Of a stretch of DNA of 64,000 bases, positions 19,047 through 27,081 are shown piece after piece. The stretch spans positions 372,001-436,000 of the forward strand of contig JADJMO010000001.1 in the NCBI GenBank assembly GCA_016709545.1. The letters are read 5' to 3'. A program made the position numbers and the translations under genes. The first letter of the stretch is position 1. Each line of letters begins with the position of its first letter. Source of the stretch: Myxococcales bacterium. Lineage in GTDB: Bacteria; Myxococcota_A; Polyangia; Polyangiales; JADJMO01. Under the pieces are notes generated by a model. The model was not told the DNA's origin. It was given only the letters and a program-made list of their open reading frames with translations, and did not search any database.

Positions 19047-19087
19047 TGGGGCGCGAGTGACGCTCCCCCGAAACGTACCGCATATGA

Positions 19088-19099
19088 TTGGACATCCAA
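19088..19099. promoter_or_regulatory. TTGGA-N2-TCCAA operator upstream of nhaA
   Basis: TTGGACATCCAA is an inverted repeat with perfect 5-base arms, 42 bases before ATG 19046 of nhaA. Read on the minus strand its first half, TTGGAT, could serve as a -35 element with TACGTT 16 bases further on, so binding would block the promoter. The same site occurs between otsA and the GH15 gene. MarR binding is inferred. Confidence 0.6.
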
Positions 19100-19160
19100 G
19101 TATGTTGCGCGCAAGCTCGGGAGATGTTGCCCCGAGCCCTCGTCGCCACCCCTCCAGGAC

Positions 19161-19601
19161 TCAGTGGTCCAGCAGGTTCAGCACCGCGGTTCGCAGATCG
19201 TCGAGCTCGAAGGGCTTGTCGAACAGCACGGCGTGGAAGGCATCCACGACACGCCGGGTCTCGTGGCTCGCGAAGGCAGTCATGAGGATCACCGGAGTGT
19301 GTGGGTCGACGGCTCGCAAGTGGGCCAGGATTTCGAGCCCCGACCAGCTCGGCATGCGTATGTCACTCACCACCAGGTCGAACCCACTCGTCCTCGCCGT
19401 GCGGCCCATGTGCCCCTCGAGCAGACCGAACAGCTCCGCTCCGTTGCTTGCTTCGACGACCTGGTATCCGTCGAGCCTCAAGCCGCGGGCAACGAGTGTG
19501 CGCATGTCAGGGTCGTCCTCCGCGAGCAGCACCCGAGGCGCATCGCTGATCCAACGCACCTGGTTTCCAAGTCCGGTTCGGCCGCCCAGCGAATGCCACA
19601 T
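19161..19601 (-). CDS. Single-domain response regulator (CheY-like)
   Basis: A 146-residue receiver domain without an output domain. Conserved residues are the acidic pair in LLAEDDPDM, the phospho-acceptor Asp in DLVVSDIRMP, the Thr in ILMTAFAS and the Lys in FDKPFELDDL. It is clearly similar to the receiver at 22846 (LVAEDD, VTDVRMP, DKPFEL), so the two are probably paralogues bracketing the kinase/NtrC pair. GTG 19559 is an alternative start that removes a non-conserved leader. A sigma-54-like promoter lies 15 bases before ATG 19601. The function is likely phosphorelay or phosphate-sink signalling with the neighbouring histidine kinase. Confidence 0.9.
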   Translation of the reverse strand: MWHSLGGRTGLGNQVRWISDAPRVLLAEDDPDMRTLVARGLRLDGYQVVEASNGAELFGLLEGHMGRTARTSGFDLVVSDIRMPSWSGLEILAHLRAVDPHTPVILMTAFASHETRRVVDAFHAVLFDKPFELDDLRTAVLNLLDH

Positions 19602-19613
19602 GGTTCTCCTGCG

Positions 19614-19931
19614 ATGCAGGGAACGTGCCCAGCCGGGATCGCGCTGGTCGTCCCGGCTCGGGTCTTGCTCAGGAATGCCTCAGGAGGCCCCTTGTTCGCG
19701 CGATTGGTATTGCGGACGTCGCTCGCTGTGATGGTGCCAGCTCTGCTCGGGGCCGCGATCGTGGCGATCACAGGTTACCGCGAGGAACCTGCTCGGACCG
19801 TCGGAGCGGGGGCAGAGGCTGGCGTCGATGCTCATCCACGGGATGCTCGAGCACCATTCCCTCCGCTCCCCATTCCCCTCAGCGTCGAGACCAACGTGCT
19901 TCCGTCGCCTTCGTCTGCATTCGTCCCATGA
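19614..19931 (+). CDS. Possible small membrane protein upstream of the histidine kinase
   Basis: A possible 105-residue protein of unknown function. It contains one hydrophobic segment (LVLRTSLAVMVPALLGAAIV) followed by a Pro-rich stretch that would be extracytoplasmic. Its stop overlaps the ATG of the histidine kinase by ATGA, the junction used throughout this operon, which is the main support. Against it, the composition is weakly protein-like, the ribosome-binding site is unclear and no family was recognised. If real, it could be an accessory sensor for the kinase. Confidence 0.3.
   Translation: MQGTCPAGIALVVPARVLLRNASGGPLFARLVLRTSLAVMVPALLGAAIVAITGYREEPARTVGAGAEAGVDAHPRDARAPFPPLPIPLSVETNVLPSPSSAFVP
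19615..19630 (-). promoter_or_regulatory. Sigma-54-type promoter upstream of the response regulator gene
   Basis: On the minus strand, GGGCACGTTCCCTGCA matches TGGCACG-N4-TTGCA at 10 of the 12 defined positions, with GG and GC at the canonical -24/-12 spacing. The -12 GC is 15 bases from ATG 19601, so the leader would be very short or a downstream GTG is used. An NtrC-type activator is encoded nearby. Confidence 0.5.
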
Positions 19932-21355
19932 AATTGGCCTACAAGCTCACCCTCGCGTTCATCGCCGGGACCTGTCTCATCCTCTCCGTCAACGCCGTGC
20001 GACGCGTGCAGCGCGAGATCGCCCTCTTCGAGCGCTACGTCAGCAGGGAGCACCGCGTGATCGGGCGAACCGTCGGCGCTGCCGCGGTCGCTGTCTGGCG
20101 TACGGAGGGTCGCGAGCGGGCGATGCAGGTGATCCGCGACGCAGACCAGCAACACGAGATCCAGATCCGCTGGCTCGATGGGTCGGACGCGGATGCAACC
20201 GTCGCGCTCTCCTCGGGACAGAGCAGCTCGACCCTCCTCACCGGGCCTCACGGCGAGCGATTTCGGAAGACGGTGGTGCCTGTCCGGGTAGACGCAGGGC
20301 ATGCCGGCGCGATCGAGCTCTCGGAGTCACTCGACGAAGAGGGCCGGTACATCGAGAAGACGATCCTCGACACGTTCGCGACCACCGTCACCCTCGTCGC
20401 AGTCTGTGGCATCCTGGCCATGGCCCTGGGCGTGTGGCTCGTCGGTCGACCGATGCGTCGCCTCGTCGAGAAGGCGCGACGAGTCGGCGAGGGCGACTTC
20501 AACACCCCGCTCGAGCTCCGCCAGCACGACGAGCTAGGGGTGCTCGCCACCGAGATGAACGCCATGTGCGAGCGGCTCGTCGTCGCCACGGACCGCGCTG
20601 ATGCGGAGGCCGAGGCGCGGATCGCCACTCTGGAGCAGCTGCGTCACGCCGATCGGCTCACGACGGTCGGCAAACTGGCATCGGGGATCGCCCACGAGCT
20701 CGGCACGCCACTGAACGTCGTCTCGGGGCGCGCTCGGATGATCATCACCGGCGAGGCAGAAGGACAGGAGGTCGTGGAGTCGGCCGAGGTGATTGTCAGC
20801 GCGTCGCGCCGGATGACGACCATCATCCGGCAGTTGCTGGATTTCGCACGTCGTCGCGGACCTCAGAAGGCCGAGGAGGACGTCCACGACGTCGTCCGGC
20901 GTGCCCTCTCCTTGGTCGGTCATCTCATGGAGAAGCGAGGGGTCTCGCTCGAACTCGTGGGCGGCACGGCGCTGGCCGAGATCGACACCACCCAGATCGA
21001 GCAGGTGGTCACCAACCTCGTGGTCAATGGAGCACAAGCCATGGTGTCCGGCGGGTTGCTCACGGTGGTGGTTCGGCAGGTGAGCGCCATCGCCCCGCCC
21101 GACGTGGACCGTGTGGGCGCACGGCGGCAGTGGGTCGCAATCGCCGTCGTCGACCAGGGCCGGGGAATCCCCGCCGAGGACTTGTCGCACATCTTCGAGC
21201 CCTTCTACACGACGAAGGGCGTGGGTGAGGGCACGGGGCTCGGGCTGTCCGTCGCGTATGGCATCGTCCAGGAGCATGGGGGGTTCATCACCGTGGAGAG
21301 TCAGACTCGAGGGACCACGTTCACCGTTCACCTACCGACGGGAGGCCAATCGTGA
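19928..21355 (+). CDS. Membrane sensor histidine kinase
   Basis: A 475-residue two-component sensor. Helix 1 is at the N-terminus (LTLAFIAGTCLILSVNAV), then comes an extracytoplasmic domain of about 120 residues and helix 2 (TLVAVCGILAMALGVWLVG). A HAMP domain follows (ARRVGEGDFNTPLELRQHDE), then a DHp domain with the phospho-acceptor His in GIAHELGTPLNVVSG. The HATPase domain has N box VVTNLVVNGAQAM, DQGRGIP, IFEPFYTTK and GEGTGLGLSVAYG. All catalytic boxes are intact. The stop overlaps the NtrC-type regulator start (GTGA), so they form a pair. The sensed signal is unknown; the block context suggests envelope or osmotic stress. Confidence 0.95.
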   Translation: MKLAYKLTLAFIAGTCLILSVNAVRRVQREIALFERYVSREHRVIGRTVGAAAVAVWRTEGRERAMQVIRDADQQHEIQIRWLDGSDADATVALSSGQSSSTLLTGPHGERFRKTVVPVRVDAGHAGAIELSESLDEEGRYIEKTILDTFATTVTLVAVCGILAMALGVWLVGRPMRRLVEKARRVGEGDFNTPLELRQHDELGVLATEMNAMCERLVVATDRADAEAEARIATLEQLRHADRLTTVGKLASGIAHELGTPLNVVSGRARMIITGEAEGQEVVESAEVIVSASRRMTTIIRQLLDFARRRGPQKAEEDVHDVVRRALSLVGHLMEKRGVSLELVGGTALAEIDTTQIEQVVTNLVVNGAQAMVSGGLLTVVVRQVSAIAPPDVDRVGARRQWVAIAVVDQGRGIPAEDLSHIFEPFYTTKGVGEGTGLGLSVAYGIVQEHGGFITVESQTRGTTFTVHLPTGGQS

Positions 21356-22731
21356 GGGGGCGTGTACTCATCGTGGACGACGATCTGCAGATGGGCGAGA
21401 TGTTGCAGAAGAGGCTCACCAAGGCTGGGTTCGACGTCCAGATCTGCAGCTCGGGGACCTCCGCCGTCGCCATCCTCGCGCGGGACGACGTCGAGGTCGT
21501 GGTCACCGACTTGAACATGCGCGACATGGACGGCCTCCAACTCTGTGAGCGCATCGTCGCCAATCGCCCGGACGTTCCCGTCCTCGTTCTCACGGCGTTC
21601 GGCTCGTTCGAGTCCGCGGTCGCGGCCATCCGCGTCGGGGCATACGACTTCATCACCAAGCCGGTGGAGGTCGAGACCCTCGCGCTGGCCCTGGATCGCG
21701 CCGTCCAACACCGTGCGCTCCGCGAGGAGGTCAAGCGGCTGCGCAAGGCGGTGGGAGATGTCACCGTCTTCGAGGAGATGCTCGGCGACAGCACGCCGAT
21801 GCAAGAAGTCTATCGATTGCTCTCGCGGATCGCCGAGACGGACGCCTCGGTGCTCGTCACGGGGGAGAGCGGCACGGGGAAGGAGGTCGTGGCCCGAGCG
21901 CTCCATCGCCGCAGTCCCCGCCGAGACCGCCCGTTCGTCGCTCTCAACTGCGCGGCCATGCCCGAGGCGCTCCTCGAGAGCGAACTCTTCGGGCACGCCC
22001 GCGGGGCCTTCACCGATGCTCGGACCGCGAAGACCGGGTTGCTCGTGCAAGCCGACGGCGGCACGGTGTTCCTGGACGAGATCGGCGAGCTGCCCCTCGG
22101 CATGCAGCCCAAGATCCTGCGTGCCCTCCAGGAGCGTACCGTGCGCCCGGTCGGCGCCACCGAGGAGCGCAAGATCGATGTGCGAATCGTCGCCGCGACC
22201 AATCGCGATCTAGAGCAGGCCATCGAGGAGCGTCGATTCCGCGAAGACCTCTATTTCCGAATCAACGTCATCCACCTCGAGCTCCCGCCGCTGCGCGCAA
22301 GAGGCAACGACGTGTTGCTCCTCGCCCAGCACTTCGTCGAGCGATTCTCCCGCAGACTCGCGAGGCCCGTGACCGGAATCTCGCCGGCAGCCGCCGAGCG
22401 ACTCGTCTCGTATGCCTGGCCCGGCAACGTTCGAGAGCTGCAGAACTGCGTGGAGCGGGCGATTGCGCTGACCTCGTTCGAGACGATTGCGGTCGACGAC
22501 CTGCCCGAGCGGATTCGCAACTATCGCAGCTCGCACATCGTCCTGGCCGGAGACGATCTGTCCGAGCTCGTGAGCATGGAGGAGGTCGAGCGTCGCTACG
22601 TGCTCCGGGTTCTCGAGGCTGCGGCTGGAAACAAGCTCGTGGCCGCGCGCGTGCTCGGCTTCGACCGGCGCACCTTGTATCGCAAGCTCGAGCGTTGGGG
22701 GATCCACGTGGCGGAGGGAAGGGGCGACTGA
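21352..22731 (+). CDS. NtrC-family sigma-54-dependent response regulator
   Basis: A 459-residue response regulator. The receiver domain has VLIVDDDLQM, acceptor Asp in VVTDLNMRDMDG, and TAFGSFE with FITKPVEVE. The AAA+ domain has Walker A GESGTGKEVVAR, the sigma-54 loop GHARGAFTDAR, Walker B GGTVFLDEIGEL and WPGNVRELQNCVERA. It ends in a Fis-type helix-turn-helix (AAGNKLVAARVLGFDRRTLYRKL). The loop reads GAFTDA instead of GAFTGA, a natural variant. It is translationally coupled to the histidine kinase. A sigma-54-type promoter 85 bases past its stop, before the receiver/Tol-Pal genes, is its most likely target, with another at 19615-19630. Confidence 0.95.
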   Translation: MRGRVLIVDDDLQMGEMLQKRLTKAGFDVQICSSGTSAVAILARDDVEVVVTDLNMRDMDGLQLCERIVANRPDVPVLVLTAFGSFESAVAAIRVGAYDFITKPVEVETLALALDRAVQHRALREEVKRLRKAVGDVTVFEEMLGDSTPMQEVYRLLSRIAETDASVLVTGESGTGKEVVARALHRRSPRRDRPFVALNCAAMPEALLESELFGHARGAFTDARTAKTGLLVQADGGTVFLDEIGELPLGMQPKILRALQERTVRPVGATEERKIDVRIVAATNRDLEQAIEERRFREDLYFRINVIHLELPPLRARGNDVLLLAQHFVERFSRRLARPVTGISPAAAERLVSYAWPGNVRELQNCVERAIALTSFETIAVDDLPERIRNYRSSHIVLAGDDLSELVSMEEVERRYVLRVLEAAAGNKLVAARVLGFDRRTLYRKLERWGIHVAEGRGD

Positions 22732-22815
22732 GGCAAATCGCTACATGAGGCGCTCCTGCTCGCGGGGAGTGAGACGCCCTGTGACTCGTCGCATCGTGAA
22801 ACACGTGCCTCGCGC

Positions 22816-22831
22816 TGGCACAGCTCCTGCT
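22816..22831 (+). promoter_or_regulatory. Sigma-54-type promoter upstream of the receiver/Tol-Pal operon
   Basis: TGGCACAGCTCCTGCT matches the -24/-12 consensus (TGGCAC-N5-TTGCT) with one change in the -12 box and exact GG-to-GC spacing. It lies just after the NtrC-type regulator gene and 15 bases before ATG 22846. The predicted leader is only a few bases, which is unusual. Confidence 0.55.
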
Positions 22832-22845
22832 GACCGTCATGGCAG

Positions 22846-23259
22846 ATGTTCCAGGCGAGGCCCAACATTCCGCGGGTGCTCGTCGCCGAGGACGATCGGG
22901 CCATGCGCGCCCTGGTCTGTCTCGCGCTCCGGAGGGCTGGCCTCGAGGTGATCGAGGCCACGGATGGCACCACGTTCAACGCGCACATCGATCGGCTCGC
23001 GACCGACCCTGTCGATCTCATCGTCACCGACGTCCGCATGCCGGGTCCTTCGGGGCTCGAGGTCCTGGAGCACCTGCGCTGCTCCGACGCGACCACGCCC
23101 GTCATCGTGATGACCGCCTTCGCCGACGCTCGGTGTCGCGAGCGTGCGCAGGCGCTCGGGGCAGCGCTCCTCGACAAACCGTTCGAACTCACGGACCTGC
23201 GAGCACTGGCGCTGCAGCTCCTCCACCTCCTCGCACCGACCCAGGACCAACCCGCATGA
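22846..23259 (+). CDS. Single-domain response regulator heading the Tol-Pal operon
   Basis: A 137-residue receiver domain with no output domain. Visible are the acidic pair in VLVAEDDRAM, phospho-acceptor Asp in LIVTDVRMPGPSG, MTAFADA and the Lys of LLDKPFELTDL. It resembles the receiver at 19161. Its stop overlaps the start of the Pal-like lipoprotein gene (ATGA), so a signalling protein is translated in step with a cell-envelope machine. A sigma-54-type promoter lies immediately upstream. As in chemotaxis, a free receiver could act by direct protein binding, perhaps to a Tol component. That is inference. Confidence 0.9.
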   Translation: MFQARPNIPRVLVAEDDRAMRALVCLALRRAGLEVIEATDGTTFNAHIDRLATDPVDLIVTDVRMPGPSGLEVLEHLRCSDATTPVIVMTAFADARCRERAQALGAALLDKPFELTDLRALALQLLHLLAPTQDQPA

Positions 23260-23798
23260 ACACACCCATCGTCCCCGCGCTCCTCGGCTTCACCATCGTC
23301 TGTGGTGGCTGCGGGACGGGGGCACCACCCACCACCAAGGCGCCGGAGTCTGCCGCGACGACAGCTGCGGCCGTCACCCCCATGAAGGCACCCATCGCGC
23401 CGACGCCCGACACCCCAACCGCGAGCGTCGTCGCGATCGACCCAGCCATCCAGAAGGCCTGCGGAATCTCGGCGAACGAGGCCCTCTTCGCTTTCGACTC
23501 CGCCAAAGTGCAACCTGGTGCCGAGAAGCTCCTCGACTCCGTCGTGACGTGCTTCCTCAAGGGACCGCTCAAGGGACGGAGCTTGCGGCTGGTCGGGCGA
23601 GCCGATCCCCGCGGTGAATCCGAGTACAACCTCTCACTGGGCCAGTCGCGCGCCGACGCGATCGCGCACTACCTCTCGGTCAAGGGACTCGACTCCGCGC
23701 ATCAGTCCGCCACTTCACGAGGTGCGATGGACGCCATGGGCAAGGACGAGCCGGGCTGGGCGAAAGACCGTCGCGTGGACCTCTTGCTCGCGCCATGA
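23256..23798 (+). CDS. Pal-like OmpA-domain protein
   Basis: A 180-residue envelope protein with a hydrophobic N-terminus ending in VCGGCGTG (possible but atypical lipobox), a Thr/Pro/Ala-rich linker of about 50 residues and a C-terminal OmpA-like peptidoglycan-binding domain. The domain shows ALFAFDSAKVQPGAEKLLD, LRLVGRADPRGESEYNLSLG, QSRADAIAHYL and a final KDRRVDLLL. The canonical NxxLSxxRAxxV is changed to NLSLGQSRADAI. In the Tol-Pal system Pal anchors the outer membrane to peptidoglycan. It is coupled on both sides (ATGA with the receiver gene, ATGA with tolQ). The gene order Pal first, then QRAB, is the reverse of the usual tol-pal order. Confidence 0.85.
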   Translation: MNTPIVPALLGFTIVCGGCGTGAPPTTKAPESAATTAAAVTPMKAPIAPTPDTPTASVVAIDPAIQKACGISANEALFAFDSAKVQPGAEKLLDSVVTCFLKGPLKGRSLRLVGRADPRGESEYNLSLGQSRADAIAHYLSVKGLDSAHQSATSRGAMDAMGKDEPGWAKDRRVDLLLAP

Positions 23799-24550
23799 CC
23801 GCGCTCGATCCTGCGGTGACCTCCCCCACGGTGCCAGCTGTAGCGCTGGATCCCGTCCAGCTGGTCCTCCACGCGTCCGTGCCGGTCAAGGCCACCGTGG
23901 CCATCCTCGGCGTGGCATCCACCATGGTGTGGACGATTGCCCTCGTGAAGCTGATCCAGCTCAGCCGCCTTCGCTCCCGGCAACGAGGGATCGAAGCCTC
24001 CGCCCTCGCCTCGACCGGGCCCGACGACTTGGTCCAGGTGCTGCGACGCAATCGTCAGGCCCCTGGCGGGCGCGTGCTGGCCGCCCTGCTCGCGACCCCT
24101 GCTGCCGGCCTCGAGCGGCTGCGGGCGATCGCCGATCGGGCCATCGTCACGGAGCGCTTGCGTGCGTCCTCTTTCGCTTCACCGCTGGGCAGTGTCGCGG
24201 CATCGGCGCCCTTCATCGGGCTGTTCGGCACGGTCTACGGGATCATGGATGCCTTCATGCGCATCGGCGCCGAGAAGAGCACCTCGCTCCCGACCGTGGC
24301 TCCTGCGATCGGCGAGGCTCTGGTCACGACGGCGATCGGCCTCGCCACGGCGATCCCCGCCGTCGTCTTCTTCAACATGATCGACAAGCGGGTCGCCGAC
24401 CTCGTCGCCGAGGTGGAGGCGTCCGCCGCCGAATGGGTGGCGCTGCTCGCGGAGCACCCCCAGCAGGGGCGCGTCGCGCCCGAGCGGCTGCCATCGGTCG
24501 CGCTGACGCCTGCGCGGGCGCGCCCGTCGCTCCAGCTGCAGAGGGAGTGA
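23795..24550 (+). CDS. TolQ/ExbB-type proton channel subunit
   Basis: A 251-residue inner-membrane protein of the MotA/TolQ/ExbB family, which with TolR forms a proton-driven motor. The first helix is VAILGVASTMVWTIALVKLI, followed by a cytoplasmic loop. The signature is in SPLGSVAASAPFIGLFGTVYGIMDAF and IGEALVTTAIGLATAIPAVVFF (helices 2 and 3 with the conserved Thr residues). The 60-residue C-terminal extension is longer than in E. coli TolQ. ExbB is the main alternative; the TolR/TolB/Pal neighbours favour TolQ. Its ATG overlaps the Pal-like gene stop. Confidence 0.92.
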   Translation: MTALDPAVTSPTVPAVALDPVQLVLHASVPVKATVAILGVASTMVWTIALVKLIQLSRLRSRQRGIEASALASTGPDDLVQVLRRNRQAPGGRVLAALLATPAAGLERLRAIADRAIVTERLRASSFASPLGSVAASAPFIGLFGTVYGIMDAFMRIGAEKSTSLPTVAPAIGEALVTTAIGLATAIPAVVFFNMIDKRVADLVAEVEASAAEWVALLAEHPQQGRVAPERLPSVALTPARARPSLQLQRE

Positions 24551-24552
24551 CC

Positions 24553-24969
24553 ATGGCGCTCAGTCGCACCAAGAGCGGACACTCCGGCGGATACCACGAG
24601 ATCAACATGACGCCCCTCGTGGACGTGATGCTGGTGCTCCTCGTCGTGTTCATGGTCGCCGCGCCGCTCCTCACGACCGGGCTCAAGGTGGACCTGCCCG
24701 AGGTGAAGACGACCAACACGCCCGTGAAGGACGGCCGGCTCGTGGTCTCGGTCACGAGCGACGGCAAGATATTCTTCGGGGAGCGTGATGCGAGCGCCGA
24801 CGTGGAGCAAATCTTGAAGAGCAGCGCCCGGGTGCAGGCCGAACACGAGCTCTACATCCGGGCCGACAAGGAGGCTCGCTACCGCGTGGTCGCGCGGGCC
24901 ATCGCGGCTGCGCGGGCTGCGGGCGTCACTTCGTTGAACCTCCTCGTCGAGCCCGAGGGCCAGCCGTGA
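24553..24969 (+). CDS. TolR/ExbD-type proton channel subunit
   Basis: A 138-residue protein with one membrane helix and a periplasmic domain. INMTPLVDVMLVLLVVFMV contains the proton-carrying Asp of TolR/ExbD (LVDVMLVLL). The periplasmic part ends with RYRVVARAIAAARAAGVTSLNLLVEP, the usual ExbD/TolR closing segment. The length is typical (about 140). It starts 2 bases after tolQ with a GGGAGTGACC leader and overlaps the next gene by GTGA. It would form the channel with the TolQ-like protein and transmit proton motive force to the TolA/TonB-like partner. Confidence 0.93.
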   Translation: MALSRTKSGHSGGYHEINMTPLVDVMLVLLVVFMVAAPLLTTGLKVDLPEVKTTNTPVKDGRLVVSVTSDGKIFFGERDASADVEQILKSSARVQAEHELYIRADKEARYRVVARAIAAARAAGVTSLNLLVEPEGQP

Positions 24970-25787
24970 CGGGGGCTTCTATCCCGACCGGCGAGTGGTT
25001 GGGGGGCACGGTCGTCGCGCTCTTGCTGCAAGGAGGTGCGGTGCTGGCGCTGGGGCGCGAGCGTTCTGCCGCGCCCTCGCTGGCCGACGCGCGCCCGGAG
25101 CCCGTTGCGGTGGAGATCGTCCCCATCCTCGACGAGGAGAGACTTCCGACGCTGAAGTATGGCAGCAAGAAGCCCGCGACCTTGCCGGACATGTGGCAGA
25201 AGCCGAAGCAGATCCCCCGCAAAGAAGCTGCGCCGAAGACCGTCGCTCCCATGCCCTCGAAGGTCGGCCAGCCGACGACCAAGGCCGACCCGGATCTTCC
25301 TGCGACGAAGCCGGTCGGACCCGAGCCCTCCAGCGAACCCGCCGAGGATGCCGTCAAGAAGGCGGACGAGACCATCCCCGCCCTCGACGCCGGTCCGCCA
25401 CCAGCGACCACGAGCAGCGGGGTCGCCGACGGGGTTCCTTCCGGCACGGAGGCCGATCCGCTCAAGGCCCAGCAGGTCAGCCTCTACCGCGCCCAGCTGC
25501 GCGCATGGTTCGCGAGCCGGTTCGCCATTCGCGGAAAGGTGCCCTTCGCCAAGCTCAAGACCTTGATGGCGACGGCCACGGTGCTCGTCGACGCAAGCCG
25601 TCGGGTTGCGGGCTACTCCATCAAGGGGAGCGGCGACCCCGTGTTCGACGCCGAGGTCGACAAGACGCTCGCTGCGGCCAAAGCCAGCGGGGCGGAGCTC
25701 CCGGCACCGCCCGACAAGTACCCCGACGTCCTGGGTTCGAGCCTCACGCTCAGCTTCCAGTGCACCGTCGCGAGCCAGTGCGAGTGA
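24966..25787 (+). CDS. TolA/TonB-like energy transducer
   Basis: A 273-residue protein with an N-terminal hydrophobic segment (GTVVALLLQGGAVLALG), a central Pro/Lys/Ala/Glu-rich extended region (about residues 60-160) and a C-terminal domain. That domain contains AWFASRFAIRGKVPFAKLK, TATVLVDASRRVAGYSIKGS, GDPVFDAEVDKTLAAA and a final strand, the TolA/TonB C-terminal pattern. It lacks the long Ala/Lys helix of E. coli TolA, so it may span the periplasm differently. Position between TolR- and TolB-like genes indicates the TolA role: linking the motor to Pal or TolB. It is coupled to tolR by GTGA. Confidence 0.85.
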   Translation: MTGASIPTGEWLGGTVVALLLQGGAVLALGRERSAAPSLADARPEPVAVEIVPILDEERLPTLKYGSKKPATLPDMWQKPKQIPRKEAAPKTVAPMPSKVGQPTTKADPDLPATKPVGPEPSSEPAEDAVKKADETIPALDAGPPPATTSSGVADGVPSGTEADPLKAQQVSLYRAQLRAWFASRFAIRGKVPFAKLKTLMATATVLVDASRRVAGYSIKGSGDPVFDAEVDKTLAAAKASGAELPAPPDKYPDVLGSSLTLSFQCTVASQCE

Positions 25788-25793
25788 GGAAAC

Positions 25794-27080
25794 ATGCAGA
25801 GTTGGTCGTACGGAATTCTACTCGCCCTTGGGGTCTGTGCCCTCACCGGTCCCGCGCTGGCGGAGTCGCCGAAACCTGACGAGTCTCTCGGGACCGTCGA
25901 CGTGGACGGCGGATCGTCCGCGCCGCCCCAGAAGCTCGCCGTCGTCCCGCTCCTGACGAAGGGAAACGCGGACACCCTCGCCCAGCTCGTCGTGCGCCGC
26001 GATCTCGAGCTCTCTGGCCAGTTCGACGTGACCGCCGACGCCAACGCACCGAAGGGGCCGTTCCTGCGCGAGACACCCATCGATCCGAAGGCATGGCGCG
26101 ACAAGGGCGTCGATCTGCTGGTCCGGGTGGTCGCCGACGAACAGGCCACCACGGTCAAGCTGCGGGTCGACGTCTGGCTCCTCGTGAGCTCCAAGAAGGA
26201 CCCCGCCTTCTCCCGCTCGTTCGAGATCCCCACGGCCCAGGCGCGCCTCGGCGCGCATCGAGTCGCCGACGCCGTGCTCGAAGCCGTGACCGGCCGAGCG
26301 GGTGGATTCGCCAGCCGACTCGCGTTCACGGCGAGAGTAGGAAAGGGACAGCAGGTGTTCCTGGTCGACGCCGACGGCTTCGATCTGCAGGGCCATGGTC
26401 CTGCGACCGACACCGCGGTGAGCCCCGCGTTCGGTCCTGAGGACGAGGTCTACTACGCCTCGAGCACGGACTTCGGACCGTTTCGGCTCGTGCGTGGTCC
26501 CCTCGCGACGAAGGTCACCTTGCCGATCCCGGGATCCGTGCTGGGGGTCGCCTTCGATGCCGCCCGTACTCACGTCGCGCTGGCGGTCATGCACGAGGGA
26601 GTCAGCCAGATCTGGTGGGGTGACGCTGGCGCGAAGAGTCTCGCGAGCAAGGTCAAGGCACCGCTGGCCAACCACCCGGTCTTCGGGCCGCTCGGCAAGA
26701 TGGCCTGGGTCGCGGGCTCGCCTCCGAGGGTGTTCGTCGACGGGAAGGCCATCTCGCCCCCGGGATTTGCCGCGTCGGCGCCCACGTTCTGCGACTCCCC
26801 GCGCGGCCTCCTCGTCGTCTTCACCGTCGGCGTGGGCAAGGACGCCGATCTGGTCGCCACCGACAGCGCCGGCTCGGGGATCACCCGGTTGACCCAGGCG
26901 CAAGGGGCCAACAGCTACCCTGCTTGTAGCCCCGATGGCCGACTCGTGGCGTTCTTCTCGACCCGAGCTTCGGGCAAGGGCCCCGGATTGTACGTGATGC
27001 CGATCGCTGCCCCCGCCAGGGCGCAGAGGCTCGGGTCGATGGAGGGTGAGTCTCTCCGGTGGTCCGGCGTCATTCCGTGA
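25794..27080 (+). CDS. TolB-like periplasmic beta-propeller protein
   Basis: A 428-residue secreted protein with a signal peptide (ILLALGVCALTGPALAES). It has the TolB layout: an N-terminal domain (KLAVVPLLTKGNADTLAQLV, RRDLELSGQFDV, WRDKGVDLLVRV) and a C-terminal propeller. The propeller shows repeats such as FLVDADGFDLQG, VSPAFGPEDEVYYAS, and NSYPACSPDGRLVAFFSTR. The length matches TolB (about 430). The PDGRLVAF-type repeats are weaker than in E. coli. In Tol-Pal, TolB exchanges between TolA/OmpF and Pal. It is the last gene of the operon and its stop lies one base from that of the convergent OmpA-like gene. Confidence 0.88.
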   Translation: MQSWSYGILLALGVCALTGPALAESPKPDESLGTVDVDGGSSAPPQKLAVVPLLTKGNADTLAQLVVRRDLELSGQFDVTADANAPKGPFLRETPIDPKAWRDKGVDLLVRVVADEQATTVKLRVDVWLLVSSKKDPAFSRSFEIPTAQARLGAHRVADAVLEAVTGRAGGFASRLAFTARVGKGQQVFLVDADGFDLQGHGPATDTAVSPAFGPEDEVYYASSTDFGPFRLVRGPLATKVTLPIPGSVLGVAFDAARTHVALAVMHEGVSQIWWGDAGAKSLASKVKAPLANHPVFGPLGKMAWVAGSPPRVFVDGKAISPPGFAASAPTFCDSPRGLLVVFTVGVGKDADLVATDSAGSGITRLTQAQGANSYPACSPDGRLVAFFSTRASGKGPGLYVMPIAAPARAQRLGSMEGESLRWSGVIP

Positions 27081-27081
27081 C

